A model generated the notes under the pieces. It did no database searches. It was not told where the DNA came from and saw only the letters and a program-made list of their open reading frames with translations. Both the position numbers and the translations under genes were made by a program. From CAMDPA01 sp965223035 (lineage in GTDB: Bacteria; Pseudomonadota; Alphaproteobacteria; Rhizobiales; Hyphomicrobiaceae), in assembly GCA_965223035.1 (NCBI GenBank), contig OZ244980.1, forward strand, positions 2,170,001-2,234,000: 64,000 nucleotides of DNA, given 5' to 3'. Positions 8,697 to 16,774 of the stretch are shown here, piece by piece (the stretch's first letter is position 1; the number at the start of each line of letters is the position of its first letter).

Positions 8697-9866
8697 ATGG
8701 AGGCTTGGTACTTCACCGAGATGCCCTACCCGGATTTGCCGCCGATCGATACCTTGCCGAATATGCGGGTGGTGATCCCCAATCGACTGTTCGATCCGGC
8801 GATCGGGGCAGATCTTTATCACCGCTACCTCGATGAGTACCTGGCGGCCGATGACGCTGGGCTCAACATGATGCTCAACGAGCACCATCAGACCGCCACA
8901 TGCATCGATACCTGCGTGCCGCTGATCGCCGCCATCGTCGCCAGGCAATCAAAGCAGGGCCGGATTTGTATTCTCGGCAATCCGATCGCCAATCGGGGCG
9001 ACCCGATCAGAATTGCCGAGGAGATGGCGATGATCGATTGCATTTCGCGCGGGCGGCTCGAGGCGGGCTTTGTGCGTGGTGTTCCCTACGAGATCCCAGC
9101 CGCCAACACGAACCCTACGCAGACTTTGGAGCGGCTTTGGGAGGGCATCGACCTGTGCCAGCGGGCCTGGACCAGCCATGACCAGCCATTCAACTATGAA
9201 GGCCGCTTCTTTCATCGCCGTCTGGTCAACGTTTGGCCGCGCTGCTGGCAGCAACCGCATCCGCAGATATGGGTGACCGGCTCATCGGACCTGCCGAACA
9301 TCAGAAGGGTCGCTGACCACGGCTTCGTCTTCGCGACGTTCCTGCAGCCCTATGAACGCGTGCGCGAGATGTTCGATGCCTATCGCCAGGCGTTTGTGGA
9401 TCGAGGACTACCGGGCGGCGGCGGTCTGGCATACATGCCACTGGTCTACGTCGGTAACGATGAGACCGAGGCGGAAGCGGGTGCCGAGCAGCTGACATGG
9501 TATCTGAAGGTGACGAGCGAGCCGCAGTTTCGCAATCCTCCGGGTTATGTCGATCTTGCCACCAATGTTAAGGCGCTGAAGGGCGAATTTACCGGTCGTA
9601 CCGCGGCGATCCGCACCAAGGGCATGGATTTTCTAAGAGAGCAGGGCGTGATGGTCTACGGCACGCCGGACGCCTGTATCGCGCAGATCAAACAATTTTA
9701 TGAGCGGGTCGGCGGCTTCGATCATCTGTTGATGATGATGCAGGCCGGTCATATGAACCAAGATCGAACGCTCAGTAACATCCAGTTGTTCGCCAAAGAG
9801 GTGTATCCGGCGATCAAGGATCTTCCGCGGTCCAGATCGCGGCCGTGGGTCGCGGCGGCGGAATAG
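8697..9866 (+). CDS. LLM-class (luciferase-like) flavin-dependent oxidoreductase
   Basis: 389 residues with the TIM-barrel pattern of bacterial luciferase-like monooxygenases: an ERRH-like LNEHHQT stretch, an ILGNPIANRGDPIRIAEE segment, a DCISRGRLEAGFVRG segment and a C-terminal GTPDACIAQI-type helix. AAGGA lies 8 bases before the ATG. These enzymes use reduced FMN from a separate reductase, and no reductase gene is visible nearby. Position between two alpha/beta hydrolases and downstream of ribBA makes it the probable first oxidative step of the pathway. Substrate class (heterocycle, sulfonate, hydrocarbon) cannot be told from sequence. Confidence 0.9.
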   Translation: MEAWYFTEMPYPDLPPIDTLPNMRVVIPNRLFDPAIGADLYHRYLDEYLAADDAGLNMMLNEHHQTATCIDTCVPLIAAIVARQSKQGRICILGNPIANRGDPIRIAEEMAMIDCISRGRLEAGFVRGVPYEIPAANTNPTQTLERLWEGIDLCQRAWTSHDQPFNYEGRFFHRRLVNVWPRCWQQPHPQIWVTGSSDLPNIRRVADHGFVFATFLQPYERVREMFDAYRQAFVDRGLPGGGGLAYMPLVYVGNDETEAEAGAEQLTWYLKVTSEPQFRNPPGYVDLATNVKALKGEFTGRTAAIRTKGMDFLREQGVMVYGTPDACIAQIKQFYERVGGFDHLLMMMQAGHMNQDRTLSNIQLFAKEVYPAIKDLPRSRSRPWVAAAE

Positions 9867-9941
9867 GCCAGCGGCCGGCAGCCTGATGCGAGGCGCTCGG
9901 TGATTGTCGTTTCAACTTTTTCCAGTGTGGGAGGACACACC

Positions 9942-10778
9942 TTGCGGGAACACAAGTACGTCGCGGTCGATGGCGTGCGCACCCACTATCTGGAGGATGG
10001 TGAGACCCATCGCGGCCAACGACCGACCGTCATTTTATTGCACTCTGCTGAGTACGGCGGAGCTGCGGAATTCACCTGGGAATTCAATTTGCGGGCACTG
10101 GCCGAGCATTTCCACGTGCTGGCTCCGGATCATCTGGGCTTCGGGCTTACCGACAAAATCCACGATTTTACCAACCCGTTCAACCGCCGGGTGGCTCACA
10201 TCAAGCGCTTCATCGAGACGATGGCGATCGATGGGCCGGTGCACGTGATCGGTTCGTCGATGTCCGGCGGCATGGGCCTGACCGTTGCTGCGCGGCCGCG
10301 ACCGGATTGGAACATCGCCAGGTTGGTGTGTTGCTCTGGCGGCGGCGATGCACCCAACAACGACGCACGCAAAGTGATCAATTCCTATCAGGGTGACTTT
10401 GAGCATATGCGGCGGATTGTCGATGTCATGTTCGTCGATAAAACCTGGGTGCGGGATGACGCTTACATCAGCCGACGGCACACAATGGCGAATCTACCGG
10501 GTGCATGGGAGGCGACGTCGGCGGCGCGCTTTAAGGCGCCGTTTCGTGAGGCCGGTGGGCCGACCGAACGCGATCGCATCGATTACGCGGCGATCGCCTG
10601 CCCGGTCTTGGTGTTTGCAGGCCGACAGGACGTGTTGCGAAATCCGGGTTATACCGATGATTTCGTGCCGAACATCCCCAACTGTCAGCTGCACGTGTTC
10701 GAGCACGCAGGACACATGGGCCAGATCGAGTGCGCAGATGAATTCAATGCCAAGGTGCTAGGGTTCCTAGAGCCCTAA
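9942..10778 (+). CDS. Alpha/beta hydrolase (2), MhpC-like
   Basis: 278 residues. The start is taken as the TTG at 9942 because GGGAGGA sits 6 bases before it; a GTG at 9900 in the same frame has no such site. The protein has the hydrolase order: ILLHSAEYGG, DHLGFGLTD, a nucleophile elbow GSSMSGG (Ser106, with Ser in place of the last Gly of GxSxG), acid in AGRQDVL and His in AGHMGQIE. Similarity in layout to meta-cleavage product hydrolases (MhpC/BphD type) suggests C-C bond hydrolysis, which is inference. It lies 75 bases after the monooxygenase and shares its strand. Confidence 0.88.
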   Translation: MREHKYVAVDGVRTHYLEDGETHRGQRPTVILLHSAEYGGAAEFTWEFNLRALAEHFHVLAPDHLGFGLTDKIHDFTNPFNRRVAHIKRFIETMAIDGPVHVIGSSMSGGMGLTVAARPRPDWNIARLVCCSGGGDAPNNDARKVINSYQGDFEHMRRIVDVMFVDKTWVRDDAYISRRHTMANLPGAWEATSAARFKAPFREAGGPTERDRIDYAAIACPVLVFAGRQDVLRNPGYTDDFVPNIPNCQLHVFEHAGHMGQIECADEFNAKVLGFLEP

Positions 10779-10927
10779 GCCCGACCGCCCGATCGGGCCA
10801 AACCGGCCCGGTTCCGTCATGCCGTTCGCACCGGTCGCTGCGACCATCGCGGTGGTGATGGAACCCGGTGACAAGGTTGGTTGAATGCTGACGGGCGACA
10901 TGATGACTGAAAATAGGATGTCTTATT

Positions 10928-11953
10928 ATGCGTGCGATGGTCGTGCCGAAATGGGGCGAGGCGTCCGTGCTCAAGGACGTGCCGGAACCGGTGCCCGGAC
11001 CGGGCGAGGCGGTGATGAAAGTCAAAGCGGGCGGCGTCGGTCTGACCCTGCTCAACATGCGCACCGGGCGCGCGGGTGGCACAACGCCGCGCATCATGGG
11101 CCATGAGATCGCCGGCGACATCATCGCCGTCGGCTCAGGTGTTGACAACGTCGCGCCCGGCGACCGTTGCACCGTCTACTTCTATTTGACGTGTGGACGC
11201 TGCCGCTGGTGTCGCGGTGGTCGCGAGACGCTTTGTCAAAATTGGGACGGACATGTCGGTGTGCATCGTGATGGTGGTTTTGCCGAACTCGTGTGCCTGC
11301 CGGCGGGCAATTTTCTGCACATACCGCCAGAGCTCGACTACGAGACCGCCGCCATCGCTGCCGACGCGGTTAATACCAATTGGCATTGCATGCGCGAGCG
11401 GGCGCAGATCGACCCGCACAGCCAGGTGCTGTTGATCGGGGCAGGCGGCGGCGTCGGAATCCATGGGGTGCAAGTGGCCAAGCTGTTTGGTGCTCGGGTG
11501 ATCGGCTGCGACGTGTCGGAGGAGAAGCTGGCGTTGGCCCGGCAATGGGGTGCCGATGAGACGATCAACGTCAAAGCCGTCGACGACGCCACCGCCGCGG
11601 TGCTGGGCTTAACCGAGGGGCGAGGTGTGGACGCGGCAATCGATTATGCCGGGGCTCCAGGTTCGTTTCAGCTGGCCGTGGATAGTTTGGCGGTCGGCGG
11701 TCGAGCTGTGGCGATCGCCTCCATGCCGCACACCATCAACTTCACGACGCGCCATCTGGTCTACGGAGAGCGCGTAATCACCGGCTCGCGCCATTCCAAT
11801 CGGGCGGAGTTGATCGAGACGATGGACATCATGGCGCGAGGCTTGATCAAGCCGGTGATAGGGCAGCGTAAACACTTCACCGAGGTTGAGTCGCTGTTCG
11901 ACGACATCGTTTCGCAGCGTCTCTTGGGCCGTGGCGCGGTGACCTACGATTAG
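10928..11953 (+). CDS. Zinc-type medium-chain alcohol dehydrogenase, catalytic Cys ligand missing
   Basis: 341 residues of the MDR/GroES-like alcohol dehydrogenase family. The structural zinc site is complete (Cys89, Cys92, Cys95, Cys103) and GHE (58-60) is present, but the first catalytic-zinc ligand, normally Cys in the AxGxCxxD strand, is replaced: the stretch reads VKAGGVGLT. The Rossmann motif is LLIGAGGGVGIHGVQVAK. It may work with altered or no catalytic zinc. A good AGGA-type site precedes the ATG. It closes the plus-strand catabolic run, where it would oxidise or reduce a hydroxy or enone intermediate using NAD(P). Its TAG stop is the first triplet of a family A-type repeat. Confidence 0.88.
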   Translation: MRAMVVPKWGEASVLKDVPEPVPGPGEAVMKVKAGGVGLTLLNMRTGRAGGTTPRIMGHEIAGDIIAVGSGVDNVAPGDRCTVYFYLTCGRCRWCRGGRETLCQNWDGHVGVHRDGGFAELVCLPAGNFLHIPPELDYETAAIAADAVNTNWHCMRERAQIDPHSQVLLIGAGGGVGIHGVQVAKLFGARVIGCDVSEEKLALARQWGADETINVKAVDDATAAVLGLTEGRGVDAAIDYAGAPGSFQLAVDSLAVGGRAVAIASMPHTINFTTRHLVYGERVITGSRHSNRAELIETMDIMARGLIKPVIGQRKHFTEVESLFDDIVSQRLLGRGAVTYD

Positions 11954-12050
11954 ATCATCTTTGTGCCTTAGATTGGAACCGCAACAAATCGGAACCGCTC
12001 GGAACCGCTCGGAACCGCAAGGCCGGTTCCAAATAAAGTCACAAAGATAA
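11951..12050 (+). repeat. Diverged family A element with internal TCGGAACCGC triplication
   Basis: It starts TAGATCATCTTTGTGCCTTA, whose TAG is the stop codon of the dehydrogenase, and ends with a matching GTCACAAAGAT arm. Three tandem copies of TCGGAACCGC lie in the loop. Confidence 0.65.
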
Positions 12051-12074
12051 ACGCCCTTAAAGCCGGACGTGTTC

Positions 12075-12136
12075 TAGATCATCGCGCCTTAAATCGGAAC
12101 CGCAAAGCCGGTTCCGATTTAAGGCAGGTTGCTCTA
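12075..12136 (+). repeat. Family A palindromic repeat (L/R hybrid)
   Basis: A near-perfect 16-bp stem (CCTTAAATCGGAACCG against CGGTTCCGATTTAAGG) with a 6-base loop. It has an L-type left end (TAGATCATCG) and an R-type right end (GGTTGCTCTA). The 62-bp form is almost identical to the one at 58972. Confidence 0.85.
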
Positions 12137-12222
12137 ATGCTCAAGAACTCGGCGCGGCGGTGTCAGCGGATATCGGGGCCAACGACCGAGTTGAGGCTGC
12201 GCGTTGATTGCGTGTTCGCCTG

Positions 12223-13737
12223 CTAAAGCTTCAGCGCGCTGCGCAGTGCCGGCATAATCCGGTCGATCTGTGCCACGATGAAGGGTGCGCCGATCGGATC
12301 GCCCCAGGCGCCGACGCTTGGCGGGCCGATGACGAACAGCCGTGGTACGACGGTCCCATCCGTTCCAAAGGCGCGACAGGCATCGTCGACATCCCAGCCA
12401 AGGCCGGATGGGTGGGGACGCGCCAATCCTGCTGAGACGAGCGCTCCCGAAAGGTGGTCGTCGCCAGGGCCGGTGACCACGCCGGTGCAATTGACAATGA
12501 CATTGAATTGCTCTGCACTATCCGCCCTCACGCCGCGACCGCGCAGACTGATAGAGAAGCGTTCTCCAGCGGAGGTGACGGCGATCACTCGCGCCGCGCG
12601 GAACTGCACCTGACCTGTGGCCTCGGCGTTGGCGACGATCTGCCCGGTTTGCGGGGGCAGACGGAAGCGGTGACTGTCGTAGTAGGGCTGCAGGTGCCGC
12701 CGGTAGCGTCGCTTGTCGGCCTCGCCGATGGCGGGCCAGAGCTGCCACACACAGTCGCGCAGCTCGTCAAAAGGTCCATGCCACGTGCCGCCGGCCCGTT
12801 CGACGTCGCGGATCTGGCGGCGCAGACTGCGCGTGATCGAACGCAATGAATGCGGGCCGGGCTGAGCCGCAATGAACTCCGGCACGGGTTGTTGGATGTT
12901 GAGCCAGGGTGAGGTCGGCGGCTTGCCGGTTGGCGGGGCCTGAGGTTGCGGGCGCAGCCCGCGCCGGGAGACTGCGGTGATCCGGCCGCGATGACCATGA
13001 CGCAGCAAGCTGACCATGATATCAAACGTGGTCAGCCCCGTGCCCACAATCAGCACGGCTGCGTCGCGATCAACCGAGCCCAACCGGTGATGATCCCACG
13101 GCTGGGCGAGGAACCCGTGATGCCCGTGGAGCCGCGGATCGTCAAATGGCGGTGGTGGAGGGGCCGGCGACCACCCGGTCGCCAGCGCGACGGCATCGGC
13201 GTTGACGTCGGCACCTTGGTCAAGGCGCACCGAGAGGGCCTCGCCGTCGCGCGCCAGATCCAGCGCGCGGGCCGGAATATGGCAGATCCCGGGCGAACCG
13301 AACGCATCGACCAGGTGCGGTTTGAGCAAATGCGACAGGTAGGCAGCAAAGTCCCGCCGCCGGAGAAACACGCCTCCGCTAGCGGTGCTTGCTTCTGGAT
13401 CGGTAGCCAGCGTTGCGGTATCCGCAATCCAACGGTCGAGGCCATCAAGGGCGTCCGGTAGGGCAAAATGAATTGCCGTCGGAGCGTTGAGACGGTGGTC
13501 GGGATCAGCGGACGAATAGGCGAGGCCTTGGCCTGGTGCGGCACGCGGCTCGATGATGGCCACGCTCAGCGCTCGACCGGCTGCGTGCAGCGCACGCAGG
13601 GCTAGCGCGACACCGCTAAAGCCGCCGCCGATAATGGCCAGTCGCCGAACGCGCACCGTTGCATCCGCTCCCGATTGTTGATCTGCGCCCTTGCGTTGCC
13701 ACCGACGCGGCCCATTACCGCGCACCGTTGAATTCAC
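12223..13737 (-). CDS. FAD/NAD(P)-binding oxidoreductase (YdhS-like)
   Basis: 504 residues from a GTG at 13737 (GGTGAG 5 bases upstream). An alternative GTG at 13656 would start the product right before the dinucleotide-binding strand RRLAIIGGGFSGVAL and cannot be excluded. Seen: an N-terminal FAD Rossmann motif, an EPRAAPGQGLAYSS segment, a second glycine-rich strand LIVGTGLTTFDIMVSLL for NAD(P), and a C-terminal FVIGPPSVGAWGDPI stretch. This is the layout of the FAD-NAD(P)-binding family (PF13454 type) that includes E. coli YdhS, whose substrate is unsettled. It faces the dehydrogenase across two family A repeats, so shared regulation with the plus-strand genes is not implied. Confidence 0.82.
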   Translation of the reverse strand: MNSTVRGNGPRRWQRKGADQQSGADATVRVRRLAIIGGGFSGVALALRALHAAGRALSVAIIEPRAAPGQGLAYSSADPDHRLNAPTAIHFALPDALDGLDRWIADTATLATDPEASTASGGVFLRRRDFAAYLSHLLKPHLVDAFGSPGICHIPARALDLARDGEALSVRLDQGADVNADAVALATGWSPAPPPPPFDDPRLHGHHGFLAQPWDHHRLGSVDRDAAVLIVGTGLTTFDIMVSLLRHGHRGRITAVSRRGLRPQPQAPPTGKPPTSPWLNIQQPVPEFIAAQPGPHSLRSITRSLRRQIRDVERAGGTWHGPFDELRDCVWQLWPAIGEADKRRYRRHLQPYYDSHRFRLPPQTGQIVANAEATGQVQFRAARVIAVTSAGERFSISLRGRGVRADSAEQFNVIVNCTGVVTGPGDDHLSGALVSAGLARPHPSGLGWDVDDACRAFGTDGTVVPRLFVIGPPSVGAWGDPIGAPFIVAQIDRIMPALRSALKL

Positions 13738-13951
13738 GCGCGCTCACCGTGATCCCCAGTGGGCTGAGCGTTCCGGCAGCCGCACGCAAAACCCGCGAAC
13801 GTCGCACTTCACGGTGAAGGTGCGGCAGATTTCAGCTCAACGCCGCCACGCCGCCGCCGTTGACCATCCGCACTCAACCGTAGACCGCCAGCATGCGATT
13901 GTCCCATCGAAAGCGGCGGCAGAGCAAGTGGTTGACCGCGCTGGAGAAGGC

Positions 13952-14100
13952 TAGATCATCGCGCCTTAAATCCGAACCGCAACGCCGATTCCAATTGCGC
14001 CGGTTCCGATTTAAGGCGCAAAGAGGATCGCTGTTAAAGTGTAGAGCAACCTGCCTTTAATCGGGATCGTTCCGATTCCGATCAAAGGCAGGTTGCTCTA
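13952..14100 (+). repeat. Composite family A repeat (L module followed by R module)
   Basis: A complete L palindrome (TAGATCATCGCGCCTTAAAT ... GATTTAAGGCGCAAAGA) is joined by a short TTAAAGTG linker to a complete R palindrome (TAGAGCAACCTGCCTTTAAT ... AAAGGCAGGTTGCTCTA). This is the form from which the shorter hybrids appear to be derived. Confidence 0.85.
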
Positions 14101-14114
14101 ACGATTGGCGTCCG

Positions 14115-14192
14115 TCAGAGCCAGGGAATGAGGTGGTTCATGTAGGTCTCCATCCGCAATACAATCATGGCGGGAATGTTTAATCCGGACAT
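14115..14192 (-). CDS. Possible 25-residue hydrophobic peptide
   Basis: A 25-codon frame starts at an ATG at 14192 with a GGTG-type site upstream and ends in a TGA at 14115-14117. The product starts MSGLNIPAMIVL and ends METYMNHLIPWL. It lies about 140 bases downstream of the class II aldolase gene on the same strand and abuts the composite repeat. No family recognised. It could equally be a chance frame or the tail of a lost gene. Confidence 0.2.
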   Translation of the reverse strand: MSGLNIPAMIVLRMETYMNHLIPWL

Positions 14193-14335
14193 TCACCAGC
14201 CCTTGTGTTGCAAAACGATATAGACCGTCTGTCATGGGAGAATTGAGCTAACTGTGATCCGGATCAAGGGCGCGTGGCCTAGACCAAGCGCAGCAACGCC
14301 TCTCAATTGGCACCCCAGGCAGCCGGGGCGTCGCC

Positions 14336-15061
14336 TCATAGCATATGTTCGCAGCCCGCCTCGACGGCCCAGTAGTCCCAGCCACGCCGCGCTGCAGGCG
14401 ACTCCGGATCCACGTTCAGCCGCGCGGCGATTTCACCTTCGTGCAAATATTTGACGGCGCCGCCGAGCTGCATAGCGGCCATCAACGTGCGCGCATTGCG
14501 TGGAATGTAGACCGAGATCCGGACCAAATCATTCAACGTTCGACCGGTCGAGACAAAACCATGGGCGCGCATCAGGGCCATCCGGTTGGTGCCGAGTCGA
14601 TCCGCGAGATCTTTGCCCTGCGCCATGTTGCGCACCAAAAGGTCGGTGTTGGGACCGAATTTGTCCGCGATGTCCCAGACCGGTATGGTGCTGCCGATGT
14701 CGCCAATGGCATGGATGACGGCGCGCAGTGGCACCGAAGAGATGGTAAATGGCAACACGTCGTCCGAGTGCGCGTGCAGTACGGCGTTGATGTCGGGCCT
14801 AACTTCATACACGGCACCATGAATGAAGCGCTCCAGGTAGAGGGGGCGCGTCTCGTGATTGGTCGCAATGCCGTCATGGGTGAATTCCACGATGTCGTCG
14901 ACGTCGACAATGCCCGGGCTCATTGAGCGCGCCAGAAAGTGGCGCTTGGGATCGCCGGGGTGACGCACGCTGACGTGGCCGTAGGCATCAACCACGCCGT
15001 TGTGGGCGAGGATCCGGTTTGCAACCACCAAATCACGCATTGCTTTTTGCACGGCATCCAT
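14336..15061 (-). CDS. Class II aldolase/adducin-family protein
   Basis: 241 residues with the class II aldolase zinc site: His96 and His98 in HAHSDD, His167 in RAHGF, and the upstream acid/His pair in LERFIHG (Glu77/His81). GHVSVR near residue 29 is the family's substrate-loop motif. GGAGGATG stands before the ATG at 15061. Members act as L-fuculose-phosphate-type aldolases, or in degradative clusters as decarboxylases/aldolases on ring-cleavage products. The length and HxH motif fit the non-phosphate catabolic branch, but the exact reaction is unknown. It stands alone on the minus strand, with an SDR gene diverging 745 bases away. Confidence 0.87.
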   Translation of the reverse strand: MDAVQKAMRDLVVANRILAHNGVVDAYGHVSVRHPGDPKRHFLARSMSPGIVDVDDIVEFTHDGIATNHETRPLYLERFIHGAVYEVRPDINAVLHAHSDDVLPFTISSVPLRAVIHAIGDIGSTIPVWDIADKFGPNTDLLVRNMAQGKDLADRLGTNRMALMRAHGFVSTGRTLNDLVRISVYIPRNARTLMAAMQLGGAVKYLHEGEIAARLNVDPESPAARRGWDYWAVEAGCEHML

Positions 15062-15805
15062 GTCGCATCCTCCTGATCGCTGCTAGTGACTGTGGCACGG
15101 TCGGCCCATCCAGGACCGTGCTTGTTCGCTCGATCCGTTCATCGCGCATTTGAGCGAAAGCGCGCAGAGCCGGACGGAGACCACGTGCGCAGCGGAACCC
15201 GCGGCAAGCCGCGCACTGGCGCTAGATTATCCTGCCCTTAATCGGGATCGGAACGATCCCGATTAAGGGCAGAAGGTTGAACGAGCAAGGATCAGCTCAG
15301 CACGCCTAGATTCGCGGTGGCCGGCTGATCGGCCTTGATGTGCCGGCCCAAATGCGAGCCTGCCCATCGCGACAAAAGCTTCGTCATGACTACTGATCCT
15401 CGAAGCGCGGTGCTCGATGTGGCCGTGTCGGGGGTGGTGCGATCGCTGGGCAACGCGCTGTAACTGACCGATCGGGGCCCGAAACGCTGAGGAGCCAGGT
15501 TGCACGGCGCGCAGCATGCGATAGACAGTGCGGACGTTGCAATTTGCGCGGACGGCAACAGATAGAGCGGTCGGGGACAGAGCGGGCTGGCGCCGGTTCA
15601 ATGAGGTCGTCGTTCACGATCTAGCCCTTGATCGTGCCGATCCCGCTGCGACACCGGACGCCCTTTGATCGGATTGACGATGGGGCGGGGCTGTTGACGG
15701 GTCCCAAGCTCGTCGAGCAAGATCGCCTTGATGAATGTGGACCTGCGCGCCGGTCAGCGCTGCGCGCGGCCGCAAGGTCGCCGCAAATTCAGCAAGCGAG
15801 GTGAT
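15062..15805. other. Non-coding stretch between aldolase and SDR genes
   Basis: It contains a short family A element at 15223-15280. A minus-strand stretch near 15500-15600 reads like an isolated helix-turn-helix (VRANCNVRTVYRMLR) but has no supporting gene structure, so it is left uncalled. Confidence 0.4.
15223..15280 (+). repeat. Family A repeat, R-type core with mixed ends
   Basis: The stem is CCCTTAATCGGGATCG paired with CGATCCCGATTAAGGG around GAA. The left end TAGATTATCC blends L and R ends, and the right end AGAAGGTTGA is diverged. Confidence 0.75.
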
Positions 15806-16576
15806 ATGGACAGCAATCGTTTCGACGTTTCCGGCCAAGTCGTCATCATCACTGGCGCCGGGCAAGGTATCGGCCGCGATTATGCGTTCGCGTTCGCCAA
15901 GGCTGGCGCGATCCCGGTATTGGCCGAGATCAATTCGGAGAAGCTGCACCAGGTGGCGCGCGAGATTGAGGCCAGCGGCGGCAAAACGCTCGCCATCGAG
16001 ACAGACGTTGGATCGAAGCAATCGGTCGACGCCATGGTTGCCAAGACGATCGAAGCCTTCGGTCGGATCGATGTGTTGATCAACAACGCCGCAATCTTCG
16101 CGACAATTCCGCAGCGCAAATTTTATGATATTCCGACGGACGAGTGGAACCAGGTGATCAACGTAAACATCACGGGCTCCTATCTGTGCGCCTGCGCCGT
16201 TGTTCCCGCCATGCGAAAGGCCGGCCGTGGGCGTATCATCAATATTTCATCTGGGACCGTTCCCCAGGGCGTACCGGGATTTATGCATTATGTTACGTCA
16301 AAGGCAGCCGTCGTCGGAATGACACGGGTGATGGCACGCGAACTCGGCGACGATAATATCAACGTCAACGCCGTAATGCCGGGCTACACGGAGACCGAGG
16401 TCGAGCACGCCAGCATGAACGAGGAGATGCGCCAATTCATCCAGAACAAGCGCATTCTAAAGCGCAAGGAGACGCCCGACGATTTGATCGGAACCGTCAT
16501 GTTTTTGGCATCGCCTGCGAGTTCGTTCATCACCGGGCAATCCATCGCTTGCTGCGGCGGCGAGGTGATGCTCTAG
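15806..16576 (+). CDS. Short-chain dehydrogenase/reductase (SDR)
   Basis: 256 residues of classical SDR type: cofactor motif TGAGQGIG (16-23), NNAA (93-96), catalytic Ser148/149, Tyr162 and Lys166 in HYVTSK. Acid-type Glu41 after the second strand favours NAD over NADP (inference). The ATG at 15806 is chosen because GAGGTG lies just before it; a frame start 26 codons earlier has no ribosome-binding site. It lies upstream of a PanE-like gene on the same strand and near the aldolase. A role in oxidising a hydroxyl intermediate is likely, substrate unknown. Confidence 0.9.
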   Translation: MDSNRFDVSGQVVIITGAGQGIGRDYAFAFAKAGAIPVLAEINSEKLHQVAREIEASGGKTLAIETDVGSKQSVDAMVAKTIEAFGRIDVLINNAAIFATIPQRKFYDIPTDEWNQVINVNITGSYLCACAVVPAMRKAGRGRIINISSGTVPQGVPGFMHYVTSKAAVVGMTRVMARELGDDNINVNAVMPGYTETEVEHASMNEEMRQFIQNKRILKRKETPDDLIGTVMFLASPASSFITGQSIACCGGEVML

Positions 16577-16774
16577 GCGGTCGACCTGCAGCGACACGGC
16601 CTCGCGCCGGCCCAGGCCGTGTCTGCAACAGATGGATCGCTCAGCTGCGCGGAGGGACGATCACCCGATTTTAGGCGCTCAGCGCCACGGCTCGGTCCGC
16701 AACGCACTGCGGTTTCGTCTGCGGCAGCTGTAATTCATCGAAGCCTTTCGGCCCACATCAAACGTTGAGCGAAC

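Larger units (their letters stand above)
13738..14335. other. 600-base gap with a composite repeat and a possible micro-ORF
   Basis: It holds the composite A repeat at 13952-14100 and a 25-codon frame at 14115-14192. Nothing else resembling a gene was seen. Confidence 0.5.

Noticed and set aside
15263..15601. A possible helix-turn-helix protein on the minus strand
   Set aside because: Only about 15 residues look like an HTH; the rest is Arg/His/Ser-rich and overlaps a family A repeat.
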